Below, piece by piece: positions 1 through 8,659 of a stretch of DNA of 64,000 bases. The stretch is from positions 310,001 through 374,000 of the forward strand of contig CBDAQM010000007.1 of assembly GCA_965199095.1 (NCBI GenBank), read 5' to 3'. The position numbers and the translations under genes were made by a program. Position 1 is the stretch's first letter; every line of letters starts with the position of its first letter. Below the pieces are notes generated by a model. That model saw nothing but the letters and a program-made list of their open reading frames with translations, was not told the DNA's origin and made no database searches. The stretch is from LMUY01 sp965199095 (GTDB lineage: Bacteria; Pseudomonadota; Alphaproteobacteria; Acetobacterales; Acetobacteraceae).

Positions 1-578
1 CCGACAACAAGGTGCTCGGCAACTTTGACCTGACTGGGATCCCCGCTGCGCCGCGGGGCGTGCCACAAATCGAGGTCACGTTCGACATCGACGCGAACGG
101 CATCGTCTCGGTTCAAGCGAAGGACAAGGCCAGCGGCAAGGAGCAGCAACTCCGCATCCAATCCAGCGGCGGCCTGTCGGAGGCGGATATCAAGGGCATG
201 GTGCGTGAAGCGGAGGTGAACGCCGGGTCGGACAAGAAGCGGCGGGCGTTCGTGGAAGCCAAGAACCAGGCCGATGCCCTTGTTGACCAAATCCAGAAGT
301 CTCTCGCGGAGCAAGATGGCAAGATTCCGGCAGCGATAAGGACGGAGGCCGACGCCGCCGTTACGGCTGCGCGATCCGCTATGGACGGCAGCGATCAGGA
401 CGCGCTGACGGTGGTGATCGAACACCTCAGCCAGGCTTTGCTCAAGATCGGCGAGGCCGCCAACACGGCCAAGACCGATGCGGGATCATCGCATGGGAAT
501 CACCCTTCCGGACAGCCGGACGACAAGGTCGTTGATGCAGAGTTCGAGGAGGTGGGGAGCCGGAAGAGCGCCGCCTGA
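1..578 (+). CDS. dnaK: Molecular chaperone DnaK (Hsp70), C-terminal part, 5' end outside the window
   Basis: This is the C-terminal third of Hsp70, which holds unfolded peptides in an ATP-driven cycle with DnaJ and GrpE. The reading frame is already open at base 3 (D-N-K-V-L-G-N-F), so the start lies upstream of the window. The opening residues LGNFDLTGIP, PRGVPQIEVTFDIDANGI and the following SVQAKDKASGKEQ are signature substrate-binding-domain sequences. After them comes the alpha-helical lid, and the gene ends in a degraded acidic tail (VVDAEFEEV) typical of bacterial DnaK. The tail lacks the usual long G/N-rich linker, so this could be a second, stress-specific dnaK copy rather than the housekeeping one. 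It lies convergent to the alcohol dehydrogenase gene. About 227 bases separate the two stops, and I see no clear terminator there. Confidence 0.93.
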   Translation, partial: DNKVLGNFDLTGIPAAPRGVPQIEVTFDIDANGIVSVQAKDKASGKEQQLRIQSSGGLSEADIKGMVREAEVNAGSDKKRRAFVEAKNQADALVDQIQKSLAEQDGKIPAAIRTEADAAVTAARSAMDGSDQDALTVVIEHLSQALLKIGEAANTAKTDAGSSHGNHPSGQPDDKVVDAEFEEVGSRKSAA

Positions 579-806
579 GCCTCGGATCCGGCCATACGGC
601 TACAGCGGCCTTGACGCCTGGATGCCGGAAGCCTCCCGCTTGAGGTCATCGCCTACGATCGGCGGACTAAATGGCGGCGATCATACGCCTATTGCGGAAG
701 GCCGGGCTGACCGACTTGCCAAGTTGCCGCTGGCAAGTCGCCAGCCGGTCCCGGTGGTCCAGGGTCGGAAAGTACCAAGGCGGTCCGGCACGCTCCCGGT
801 CAATGC

Positions 807-1841
807 CTAGGCAGTTCCGATATCGAGCACGACGCGGGAGGCCACTTCGCCATGCCGCAACCGCGTCAACACGTCGTTGATTGCCGACAAGGGTTGCAGC
901 TCGATATCGGCCCGCACCTTGCCTTCCGCGGCGAAGGCGAGTGTCTCGGCCATGTCCTCGCGGTTGCCCACGAAGGAGCCGCGAACCGTGATGCAGTTTG
1001 CGACCACATCGAAGAGCGGCAAGGGGAAGTCTCCGGGTGGCAGGCCGACCAGGACGCACGTGCCCTTCTTGCGCGTCATGGCGACGCCCTGCTTGAAGGC
1101 GCCCAGCGAGGCCGCCGTGATCAACACGCCATGCGCCCCGCCATCGGTCGCCTTCCTGACGGCAGCGTCCGGCTCGCCATGCGCGGCGTTGACGACTATG
1201 TCCGCACCCAGTCTTGTCGCATGGGCCAGCTTGCCGTCATCGACATCAACTGCGCAGACCTGTAGGCCCATGGCCTTGCCATACTGGATCGCCAGGTGCC
1301 CCAGCCCGCCAGCGCCTGAGACCACGAGCCATTCGCCGGCCTTCACCTCGGCCTGCTTGATGCCCTTGTAGGTCGTAATGCCGGCGCAGATCAGCGGTGC
1401 CGCTTGCCGGGCGGTCAGCCCGTTGGGAATGCGTGCGACGTAGGTCGGATCTGCGATGATGTATTCGGCAAAACCGCCATTGCGGGTGTAGCCGCCGAAT
1501 TGGGCGTCGGCGCAGACCGTCTCCCACGCGGTCAGGCAGTATTCGCAGTGGCCGCAGGCGGAGTAGAGCCATGGCACGCCGACGCGGTCACCCTCCCTGA
1601 TGTTCTTCACTCCAGCCCCCAGCGCCGACACCAACCCGATACCCTCGTGGCCCGGCGTGAAGGGCGGGGTGGGCTTCACCGGCCAGTCGCCGCGGGCGGC
1701 ATGCAAATCCGTGTGGCATACGCCGCACGCCTCTGTCTTGACCAGGATCTCACCCGGGCCGGGTGACGGGATGTCGTATTCCCGGAACGCGAGCGGTTGA
1801 CCGAACGCAACGACGACGGCGGCTTGCATTGTCTTTACCAT
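807..1841 (-). CDS. adhP: Zinc-dependent alcohol dehydrogenase (AdhP type)
   Basis: A 344-residue cytosolic medium-chain dehydrogenase that interconverts primary alcohols and aldehydes with NAD. Visible features are the catalytic-zinc Cys42 (CGVCHTD), His65-Glu66 in the GHEG motif, the structural-zinc cysteines C96, C99, C102 and C110, and a Rossmann loop GAGGLGHLAIQYGK near residue 176. Length is normal for AdhP. It lies just downstream (about 30 bases) of the aldehyde dehydrogenase gene on the same strand, so the two could carry out consecutive alcohol-aldehyde-acid steps from one transcript. The start is MVKTMQAAVV; an internal Met five codons in is a possible alternative. Substrate preference cannot be read from sequence. 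Confidence 0.92.
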   Translation of the reverse strand: MVKTMQAAVVVAFGQPLAFREYDIPSPGPGEILVKTEACGVCHTDLHAARGDWPVKPTPPFTPGHEGIGLVSALGAGVKNIREGDRVGVPWLYSACGHCEYCLTAWETVCADAQFGGYTRNGGFAEYIIADPTYVARIPNGLTARQAAPLICAGITTYKGIKQAEVKAGEWLVVSGAGGLGHLAIQYGKAMGLQVCAVDVDDGKLAHATRLGADIVVNAAHGEPDAAVRKATDGGAHGVLITAASLGAFKQGVAMTRKKGTCVLVGLPPGDFPLPLFDVVANCITVRGSFVGNREDMAETLAFAAEGKVRADIELQPLSAINDVLTRLRHGEVASRVVLDIGTA

Positions 1842-1873
1842 GAGTGGTTCCTTTTGGAGTGGTCGCGGCGGCT

Positions 1874-3259
1874 TCAGACCGGCGCTTCAGCGGCCAGCGT
1901 GCGGACCAATTTCTTATTGACGAAGGCCTGGATGCCCATATCGCCCAGTTCGCGGCCGTAACCGGAGTCCTTGATGCCCCCAAACGGCAGCTCGGCATCC
2001 GACCACGAGAGGTTGTTGACGAACATCATCCCGGTCTCGACCTGGCTGGCGAGCCGCTTGCCGCGTTCGATGTTCTTGGTGAACACCGACCCACCGAGGC
2101 CGAAATCAGAATCGTTGGCAAGGGCCACGGCCGCCTCGGCGTCCTTGACGCGGAAGAACATCGCGACTGGGCCGAAGAACTCGCCCCGGAACGCGGGATT
2201 GTCCGGCGTCACGTGAGTCAGGACGGTGGGCTGCATGAAAGCGCCGGGCCGGTCGATGCGATGGCCGCCGATCAGTATCCTGGCGCCGTGCGACACGGCG
2301 ACATCGACCTGCTCCATGAGGTCGATCAGGGCGGCTTCGGTCGAGAGCGGACCGAGCGTGGTGCCCTCCGCCGCGGGGTCACCGGGCACCAGCGCGGAAA
2401 GTGCGGCTTCAAACCGCACCAGGAACTCGTCCGCCACGGCGTCGACGACGATGAACCGCTTGGCGGCGCAACAGGTCTGGCCGTCATTGTACATCCGGCC
2501 CCAAACCGCCCATTTAATGGTGTGATCCAGATCCGCATCCTCCAGCACGATGAAGGCGTCGCTGCCGCCCAGTTCCATGGACGAGGGCTTCAGGTTTCGT
2601 CCAGCGCGGGCAGCGATGCTTCGGCCGGCGGCGGTGCTGCCGGTCAGTGCGACGCCCTTGATCCGCGCATCATCGATGACGGCATCGGACTGGGTGTGCG
2701 AGATGAGTAGATTTGTGTAGAGGCCGTGCGGCGCTCCCGCGTCCGCGAACAGCGTCTCAAACGCGATTGCGCATTGCGGCACGCAGCCAGCGTGCTTGAT
2801 GACCAGCGTGTTGCCTGCCATCAAATGCGGCCCGGCGACACGTGCAAGTTGGTAGTAGGGGAAGTTCCAGGGTTCGACACCGAAGATCACGCCGATCGGG
2901 CTGCTCTCCATGTGCGCCTCGCCCAGCTTGGGATGCAACGTGACGGGCGCCAGGAAGCGTTCGGCGTTTTCGGCATAGTAGGCGAGGATCTGGGCGCTGA
3001 ACTCCACCTCGCCGCGCGCCTCGCTGATGCGCTTGCCCATCTCCATCGTCATGATCCGGGCGAATGCCTCGGCTTGCTCATGCAGCAGGACCGACGCCCG
3101 TGCGACGATCTTGGCCCGGTGAGAGTAGCTCGTGCGCCGCCATGTGGCGAAGCACTCGGCGGCTGCGGCGAGCTTGGCCTCGAGATCCGCGTCCGTGATA
3201 TCGTCGTATGCTCTGACAAGCTCGTTGTTGAAGGGATTGACGCTGCGGTAGGCCATCAC
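1874..3259 (-). CDS. NAD(P)-dependent succinate-semialdehyde dehydrogenase-like aldehyde dehydrogenase
   Basis: A 461-residue aldehyde dehydrogenase superfamily protein that oxidises an aldehyde to the carboxylate in the cytosol. The catalytic cysteine is C263 in NDGQTCCAAKRF and the general base is E229 in MELGGSDAF. The PWNFPYYQ segment near residue 130 is typical of the short succinate-semialdehyde dehydrogenase branch (about 455-460 residues), which lacks the longer N-terminus of GabD. It is the first gene of a two-gene minus-strand unit with the alcohol dehydrogenase. It is divergent from the P-type ATPase gene, across a spacer with two inverted repeats. The name rests on family resemblance; the real substrate could be another short semialdehyde. 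Confidence 0.88.
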   Translation of the reverse strand: MMAYRSVNPFNNELVRAYDDITDADLEAKLAAAAECFATWRRTSYSHRAKIVARASVLLHEQAEAFARIMTMEMGKRISEARGEVEFSAQILAYYAENAERFLAPVTLHPKLGEAHMESSPIGVIFGVEPWNFPYYQLARVAGPHLMAGNTLVIKHAGCVPQCAIAFETLFADAGAPHGLYTNLLISHTQSDAVIDDARIKGVALTGSTAAGRSIAARAGRNLKPSSMELGGSDAFIVLEDADLDHTIKWAVWGRMYNDGQTCCAAKRFIVVDAVADEFLVRFEAALSALVPGDPAAEGTTLGPLSTEAALIDLMEQVDVAVSHGARILIGGHRIDRPGAFMQPTVLTHVTPDNPAFRGEFFGPVAMFFRVKDAEAAVALANDSDFGLGGSVFTKNIERGKRLASQVETGMMFVNNLSWSDAELPFGGIKDSGYGRELGDMGIQAFVNKKLVRTLAAEAPV

Positions 3260-3349
3260 GGTAACTCCTTATTTCAATAATGGACACCGGGCCCAGCCAG
3301 CGGATCCGGCATGCCCTTGTTCAAAGGACCGGCTGGCGACATGGCACGG

Positions 3350-3374
3350 CCTAGAAGTGCGGCCCCGTTCTAGG
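3350..3374. promoter_or_regulatory. Candidate operator, inverted repeat A in a divergent spacer
   Basis: A perfect 7-base inverted repeat, CCTAGAA at 3350-3356 and TTCTAGG at 3368-3374, with an 11-base spacer. It lies between the divergent aldehyde dehydrogenase and P-type ATPase genes. The symmetry and spacing fit a dimeric regulator site, but no regulator is known and no promoter boxes are obvious. Chance occurrence is possible for arms this short. Confidence 0.35.
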
Positions 3375-3443
3375 GATGAGCCGACGATATCCGGCAGCCC
3401 CGGAAACTACTCACGCGCCTGTCCTGCGTAGTTTCCGAAGCTG

Positions 3444-3466
3444 TGAGCCGACGCCATGCAGGCTCA
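3444..3466. promoter_or_regulatory. Candidate operator, inverted repeat B in the same divergent spacer
   Basis: TGAGCC at 3444-3449 and GGCTCA at 3461-3466 form a perfect 6-base inverted repeat, again with an 11-base spacer, about 90 bases from repeat A. Two different dyads sharing one arm spacing in one divergent promoter region make a regulatory role plausible. They also argue that translation of the ATPase begins downstream of both. Confidence 0.33.
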
Positions 3467-3525
3467 TCCTGAGGAATGAACCAGGTTTACAGGCCGCAAG
3501 CGGCTTGCTCGGCAAGAGCAGTCCG

Positions 3526-5892
3526 GTGTTTCACAGGTACATTATCATTGACACGCTGACACCGACGCGGCCGCCACTTTCGCTGGAGCCAGCCGGCCTG
3601 ACCAGCGCGCAGGCGGCCCGGCTGCTGGCCAGCGGCGGCCCCAACACCGTCGCCGACATCGCCGAGCATCCAGCGCGGCGGGCGTTGAAGAAGCTGTGGG
3701 TGCCGGTGCCGTGGATGCTGGAAGCGGCGATCTTGCTGCAGCTCGTCACCGGCGCCTATGCGGAAGCCGGGGTCGTCGCATTGCTGTTGGTGACGAATGC
3801 CGCACTGGGCTACTTCCAGGAGGGACGCGCGCAGGCGACGCTCGACGCCCTGAAGTCCCGCCTGGCCCTGACCGCCGCCGTCCGCCGCGACGGCGAATGG
3901 AGGCCCGAGCCGGCCGCGTCGCTCGTGATCGGCGATGCCGTGAAGCTCTCGCTGGGGTCGGTGGTGCCGGCAGACATACGGCTGGACGCGGGTTTGGTCC
4001 TGATCGACCAGTCCATGCTAACGGGGGAGTCCGTCGCGGTGGACGTTGGCTCCGGCGCCGATGCTTATGCCGGCGCGCTCGTCCGCCGGGGTGAAGCCGC
4101 CGGCCACGTCACGGCAACCGGGACAGGGACGAAGTTTGGCCGGACGACGGAACTGGTCCGCAGCGCCAAGGTGGTCAGATCGCAACGGAAGACGATCATG
4201 GCAGTCGTCCGCAACCTGGTGCTGTTTAACGGTGGCGTCACGATCCTGGTGACGCTGTATGCGCTGTGGCTGCCAATGCCGCGAGATCAGATCGTCTCCC
4301 TGGCCCTGGTGGCCATACTGGCATCGATTCCCGTGGCGCTGCCGGCGATGTTCACGCTTGCGGCTGCCGTCGGCGCGCGAGCGCTGGCGCAGCAGGGCGT
4401 GTTGCCGACCAGCCTTTCAGCCGTGGACGAGGCCGCCGGGATCGACGTGCTCTGCGCCGACAAGACCGGCACGCTCACCCGGAACGAACTGGCCGTCATG
4501 GCGGTCGCGGCGATGTCAGGTTTCAACGAGTCAGAAATCCTGGCGCTAGCAGCGCTCGCTAGCTCCGACGGTGGCCAGGATCCCGTGGACGCCGCGCTAC
4601 GGGCCGCCGCCACGGCCAAACCGGTTACGGGCGGCCCGGCGTTGGTCACCTTCGTCCCGTTCGACCCGGCGAAGAAGTCGTCCGAGGCCATCGTGCGGCA
4701 AGCCGACGGAGCAGTCTGGCGAGTGGTCAAGGGCGCCTATGACACGATCGCGGGACTGGCGCCCGTGACAGAGGGTGCGGCGGATCGGCTAGCGAAGCTG
4801 CAGGGAGAGGGCTTCCGCGTGCTGGCGCTGGTGGCTGGGCCGCCCGCGGCGTTGCGTTTGGCCGGGCTGATGGCGCTGAGCGATCCGCCGCGGGACGACT
4901 CTGCCGCGCTGGTGGCGGAGCTGGCCGGGCTGGGCGTGCGGACCGTGATGGTAACGGGCGATGCCGAGCAAACCGCTAAGGTGGTTGCCGCGGCGGTCGG
5001 CATCAGGGGCAAGATCTGGGATAAGACGCCGCTCCCGGCAAACATCAGGGCCGAGGACTACGCGATCTTTGCCGGCGTGCTGCCCGAGGACAAGTTCAGG
5101 CTGGTAAAGGCGCTCCAGGCTGACGGCCATATCGTTGGTATGTGCGGCGATGGCGCCAACGATGCCCCCGCGCTGCGGCAGGCACAGATGGGCATCGCAG
5201 TCTCCACAGCGACCGACGCCGCGAAAGCCGCCGCTGGGATCGTGCTGACGCAGGCGGGGCTCACCGGGATCGTGGCCTCGGTCAAGGAGGGGCGCACGAC
5301 ATACCAGCGCATCCTGACCTACACGCTGCGGTCGATCATCCACAAGGTGGTCCAGGTCCTCTTCTTGGCCGCCGGCCTGGTGCTCACGGGCCAGGCGATT
5401 CTCACGCCGACATTGATGGTGCTGATGATGGTGACCGGGGACTTTCTCGCGATGTCATCGTCCACTGACAACGTGCATCCCTCCAACCTGCCGAGCATCT
5501 GGCATATCGGCCCTTTGTCGATTGCCGGGATCGCACTGGGCTTCGTGGACCTGCTGTTCTGTATCGCGTGCCTTGCCGCGGGCAAGTTCGCCCTCGGCTT
5601 GGACACGGCAACCCTGCAGACTTTGACCGTCACAACGCTCGTCTTCGGCGGTCAGGCCGTGTTCTACGTGGCGCGGGAGCGACGGCATCTCTGGAGTTCG
5701 CGGCCTGGAGGCTGGCTGCTGCTTTCGTCGGTGGTCGACGTGCTGATCGTCAGCGTGCTTGCGCTCAAGGGCCTGCTGATGGCGCCGTTGGCTCCGGCCA
5801 TTCTGGCAGGGCTGTTCCTGGCGGCAGCCGTGTTCGCCGTCGTGCTGGATTCCGTGAAATCACTGCTGTTCCGGCATCTGCGCGTCGCCTGA
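3526..5892 (+). CDS. Plasma-membrane proton-efflux P-type ATPase (P3A family)
   Basis: An inner-membrane cation pump, probably exporting protons at the cost of ATP. It carries the P-type phosphorylation motif DKTGTLT (GAC at 4459), the actuator-domain TGES, the nucleotide-binding motif KGAYDTI, the hinge GDGANDAPAL, and a hydrophobic PVALPAMF transmembrane motif characteristic of P3A proton pumps. Length is close to other bacterial members. The frame is open from an ATG at 3376, but the first roughly 50 residues of that version are unlike the family and run across two inverted repeats. I therefore prefer the GTG at 3526, although a start nearer LTPTRPPLS is possible. The C-terminal half has the expected cluster of membrane helices. 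It could help acid tolerance or generate proton motive force under low oxygen. Confidence 0.87.
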   Translation: MFHRYIIIDTLTPTRPPLSLEPAGLTSAQAARLLASGGPNTVADIAEHPARRALKKLWVPVPWMLEAAILLQLVTGAYAEAGVVALLLVTNAALGYFQEGRAQATLDALKSRLALTAAVRRDGEWRPEPAASLVIGDAVKLSLGSVVPADIRLDAGLVLIDQSMLTGESVAVDVGSGADAYAGALVRRGEAAGHVTATGTGTKFGRTTELVRSAKVVRSQRKTIMAVVRNLVLFNGGVTILVTLYALWLPMPRDQIVSLALVAILASIPVALPAMFTLAAAVGARALAQQGVLPTSLSAVDEAAGIDVLCADKTGTLTRNELAVMAVAAMSGFNESEILALAALASSDGGQDPVDAALRAAATAKPVTGGPALVTFVPFDPAKKSSEAIVRQADGAVWRVVKGAYDTIAGLAPVTEGAADRLAKLQGEGFRVLALVAGPPAALRLAGLMALSDPPRDDSAALVAELAGLGVRTVMVTGDAEQTAKVVAAAVGIRGKIWDKTPLPANIRAEDYAIFAGVLPEDKFRLVKALQADGHIVGMCGDGANDAPALRQAQMGIAVSTATDAAKAAAGIVLTQAGLTGIVASVKEGRTTYQRILTYTLRSIIHKVVQVLFLAAGLVLTGQAILTPTLMVLMMVTGDFLAMSSSTDNVHPSNLPSIWHIGPLSIAGIALGFVDLLFCIACLAAGKFALGLDTATLQTLTVTTLVFGGQAVFYVARERRHLWSSRPGGWLLLSSVVDVLIVSVLALKGLLMAPLAPAILAGLFLAAAVFAVVLDSVKSLLFRHLRVA

Positions 5893-6051
5893 CGGGCCTT
5901 AAGGCAGCGTCGGCAAATAAGTGCGCCGGCACGCCGACAAAGCTGCCGCTCGAAACAAAGTCCTAAGTACTTTCCGACGCTGATCAGGCGGCACCAACCG
6001 GCCCATTGTCGCTTTCGGGCCAGGTCGGCCTTTGATGTTGAGGTTCAGCGC

Positions 6052-6933
6052 ATGATCAAGACTGATGGTATCGGGTCGGACACGATGGACCGGATCTGGT
6101 TCGTGACGGGCTGTTCGACTGGTTTTGGGCGGGAGTTCGCCCGGCAACTCATCGCAAGCGGGACGCAGGTCGTCGTGACGGCCCGCAACCCGGACGAATT
6201 GTCCGACTTCGCCAGTGCTGGCAACGCGCTGGTACTCAGGTTGGATGTCACCGATCCGGTGCAAATCGCCGCTGCCTTGCAGCAGGCCGTGGCGCGCTTC
6301 GGCCGGATCGACGTGCTGGTGAACAATGCCGGCATCGGCTACTTCGCCGCCGTTGAAGAGGGCGAGGACGCGCAGATAAGGCGGATGTTCGACATCAACC
6401 TGTTTGGCCTGGCGGCCATGACCCGGGCCGTATTGCCTGGGATGCGCGCCCGCTGGGAAGGTTTCATCGTGAACATATCCTCGATCGGCGGCCTGAAGTC
6501 GTTCCCAGCCATTGGCTACTACAATGCCTCGAAGTTCGCGGTCGAAGGCCTATCGGAGGCGTTGTGGCAGGAGGTAGAGCCGCTGGGCATCAAGGTCATG
6601 TTGGTGGAGCCGAGCGGCTTCCGCACGGACTGGGCCGGCCGGTCGGCGAACGAGAGCCGCGTGCGGATTGCCGATTACGCAGCGACTGCTGGTGCCGCAC
6701 GCAGCGGTGTCCGGGCTGTCTCCGGCAAGCAGGCCGGCGATCCCGTGCGTGCTGTGGAGGCGATCATAAAGGCAGTCGGGGAGCACAACCCGCCGCACCG
6801 GCTGCTGCTGGGCAAGGCCGCGTACGAGGGTGCCATGGCCAAGCTTACCGAACTGGGTCGCGACATAACCCAATGTGAGGCAGTCAGCCGCGGAGCCGAC
6901 TTTCCGGATGCCGTAAATGGAAAGGCCGCCTGA
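6052..6933 (+). CDS. Short-chain dehydrogenase/reductase (SDR)
   Basis: A 293-residue classical SDR that reduces or oxidises an alcohol or ketone using NAD(P)(H). It has the cofactor motif TGCSTGFG near residue 19, the NNAG motif (VLVNNAGIGYF), the catalytic serine in ISSIGG, and the active-site Y157-x3-K161 pair. Met at 6085 (MDRIWFVTG) matches the usual family start, so the first eleven residues may not be translated. The gene sits between the proton ATPase and the MaoC-phosphate acetyltransferase gene on the same strand, with roughly 120-160 bases on each side. Its substrate is not identifiable from sequence. Confidence 0.88.
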   Translation: MIKTDGIGSDTMDRIWFVTGCSTGFGREFARQLIASGTQVVVTARNPDELSDFASAGNALVLRLDVTDPVQIAAALQQAVARFGRIDVLVNNAGIGYFAAVEEGEDAQIRRMFDINLFGLAAMTRAVLPGMRARWEGFIVNISSIGGLKSFPAIGYYNASKFAVEGLSEALWQEVEPLGIKVMLVEPSGFRTDWAGRSANESRVRIADYAATAGAARSGVRAVSGKQAGDPVRAVEAIIKAVGEHNPPHRLLLGKAAYEGAMAKLTELGRDITQCEAVSRGADFPDAVNGKAA

Positions 6934-7053
6934 CACTCGGGAGTCTGCCCCACACCCCGCCAAGCACGGAGCCTTTCGCAGCCTGATGGGGGTTGGATGC
7001 AACGATTGTTCCCATTCCGGGTGAGCAGAGTCCGGCCCTCGTAGGAGACTTAC

Positions 7054-8472
7054 ATGCCTGACCTCCAAGTTGGTATGCCCGACTCTGGCATCCTGGAAAG
7101 TCGGACCTTCGATGAAATCCTGCTCGGTGACACGGCGAGTCTTTCGCACACAGTCAGGCAGCGCGACATCGACCTGTTCGCTGCCGCCACTGGCGACTTC
7201 AACCCGGCGCATGTCGACCCCGTCTACGCGGCTACCGACAGGTTCCATCACGTCGTTATCCACGGCATGTGGAGTGCCGGGCTGATCTCTGCTGTGCTGG
7301 GCACCCGGTTTCCTGGACCCGGAACGATATACTTGGGCCAGGACCTATGTTTCGGCCACCCCGTCAGCATTGGCGACACGATCACGGCCACGGTGAAGGT
7401 GACGGTGAAGCGGCCCGGTAAAACCAACGGCACCGGGGACATCACGCTCGATTGCGTCTGCACCAACCAGGGAGGTGAGACCGTCGTCACCGGCACTGCC
7501 CAGGTTCGCGCGCCGGACGTCAAGCTGCAGCTGACCCGTGCGATGCCCCCCTCCGTGCAAGTGTCGCGGCACGATGCCATGCAATCGTTGGTGGCGCGCG
7601 CCGCGGCAGGCCCGGCGATCGTGACCGCAGTGGTATATCCTGTGGATGCCGGATCACTGCGAGCGGCGCTGACGGCGGGGCAGGCCGGGTTGATCATTCC
7701 GGTGCTGATTGGGCCGTGCGCCGTGATCCAGGCAGTGGCGAAGGCCGGGATGATGGACATAACAGGCTTTCGTCTGGTGGATGCGGTGGATGCCCCGGCC
7801 GCCGCCGCCAAAGCTGTGGCGATGGTGCGCACCGCCGAAGTGGGTATGATCATGAAAGGCGATCTACACACGGATCAGTTCATGCATCCGATTGTCTCCG
7901 GGCAGACGGGGTTGCGGACCGATAAGCATATCAGTCACGTCTACGTCCTGGATGTGCCTGACTACCCGAGGCTGTTGCTGCTGACGGATATGGCGATCAA
8001 TATCGCACCGACCCTGGCCGAGAAGGTGTCGATCGTGCAGAACGCGATCGACTGCGCCCACGTGGTCGGCATCGCCACCCCGCGCGTCGCGATCCTGGCC
8101 GCAGTGGAGGTGGTAAACCCCAAGATGCAATCGACCGTCGATGCCGCTGCATTGTGCAAGATGGCCGACCGTCGGCAGATCACCGGCGGAGTGCTGGATG
8201 GTCCGCTCGCGTTCGACAACGCCGTGAATGCCGCAGCAGCTGCAGAGAAGGGCATCATCTCGCCAGTGGCCGGACGGGCCGATATCCTTGTCGTTCCCGA
8301 CATCGACGCGGGCAATATGCTGGCCAAGGAGCTGACGTTCCTTTCTGATGCACAGGCCGCAGGCGTGGTGGTGGGCGCATCGGTACCGATCATCCTGACC
8401 AGCCGGGCCGATAGCACGGCCACCAAGGTCGCGTCTTGCGCTCTGGCCGTGTTGATGGCCCGTTCGGCATAA
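7054..8472 (+). CDS. Bifunctional enoyl-CoA hydratase/phosphate acetyltransferase (MaoC-PTA fusion)
   Basis: A 472-residue fusion. Residues about 15-150 form a MaoC-like hot-dog hydratase domain with the motif FAAATGDFNPAHVDPVYA, which carries the hydratase catalytic Asp/His pair. Residues about 165-470 form a phosphate acetyl/butyryltransferase domain that swaps phosphate and CoA on an acyl group (visible TAEVGMIMKGDLHTDQFM and LLLTDMAINIAP). Together with acetate kinase, not in this window, it would turn acyl-CoA into acyl-phosphate and ATP. A purine-rich AGGAGAC lies just before the ATG. Its setting beside an alcohol dehydrogenase, a proton ATPase and DnaK fits a fermentative or low-oxygen survival gene set. 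Confidence 0.93.
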   Translation: MPDLQVGMPDSGILESRTFDEILLGDTASLSHTVRQRDIDLFAAATGDFNPAHVDPVYAATDRFHHVVIHGMWSAGLISAVLGTRFPGPGTIYLGQDLCFGHPVSIGDTITATVKVTVKRPGKTNGTGDITLDCVCTNQGGETVVTGTAQVRAPDVKLQLTRAMPPSVQVSRHDAMQSLVARAAAGPAIVTAVVYPVDAGSLRAALTAGQAGLIIPVLIGPCAVIQAVAKAGMMDITGFRLVDAVDAPAAAAKAVAMVRTAEVGMIMKGDLHTDQFMHPIVSGQTGLRTDKHISHVYVLDVPDYPRLLLLTDMAINIAPTLAEKVSIVQNAIDCAHVVGIATPRVAILAAVEVVNPKMQSTVDAAALCKMADRRQITGGVLDGPLAFDNAVNAAAAAEKGIISPVAGRADILVVPDIDAGNMLAKELTFLSDAQAAGVVVGASVPIILTSRADSTATKVASCALAVLMARSA

Positions 8473-8659
8473 TGAGCGATCCATCCACCCGGACGAGACC
8501 GCACTTGGACAACACGGCGTAAGCGTCCGTCCAAGAACGGGGTCTTGTTAATCAAAGGCATGAGGGCTTTTCCGCCCTACTCCAAGGATCTGCCCGCAAG
8601 CAATCGACTGAAAGAACGGCGTTTGTTCGTAGACAAATACTAAGCTTGACTTTCCGCAT

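Noticed and set aside
3376..3525. ATG at 3376 as the start of the proton ATPase
   Set aside because: It lies one base after an inverted repeat, and the resulting first 50 residues are cysteine/proline-rich and unlike the family.
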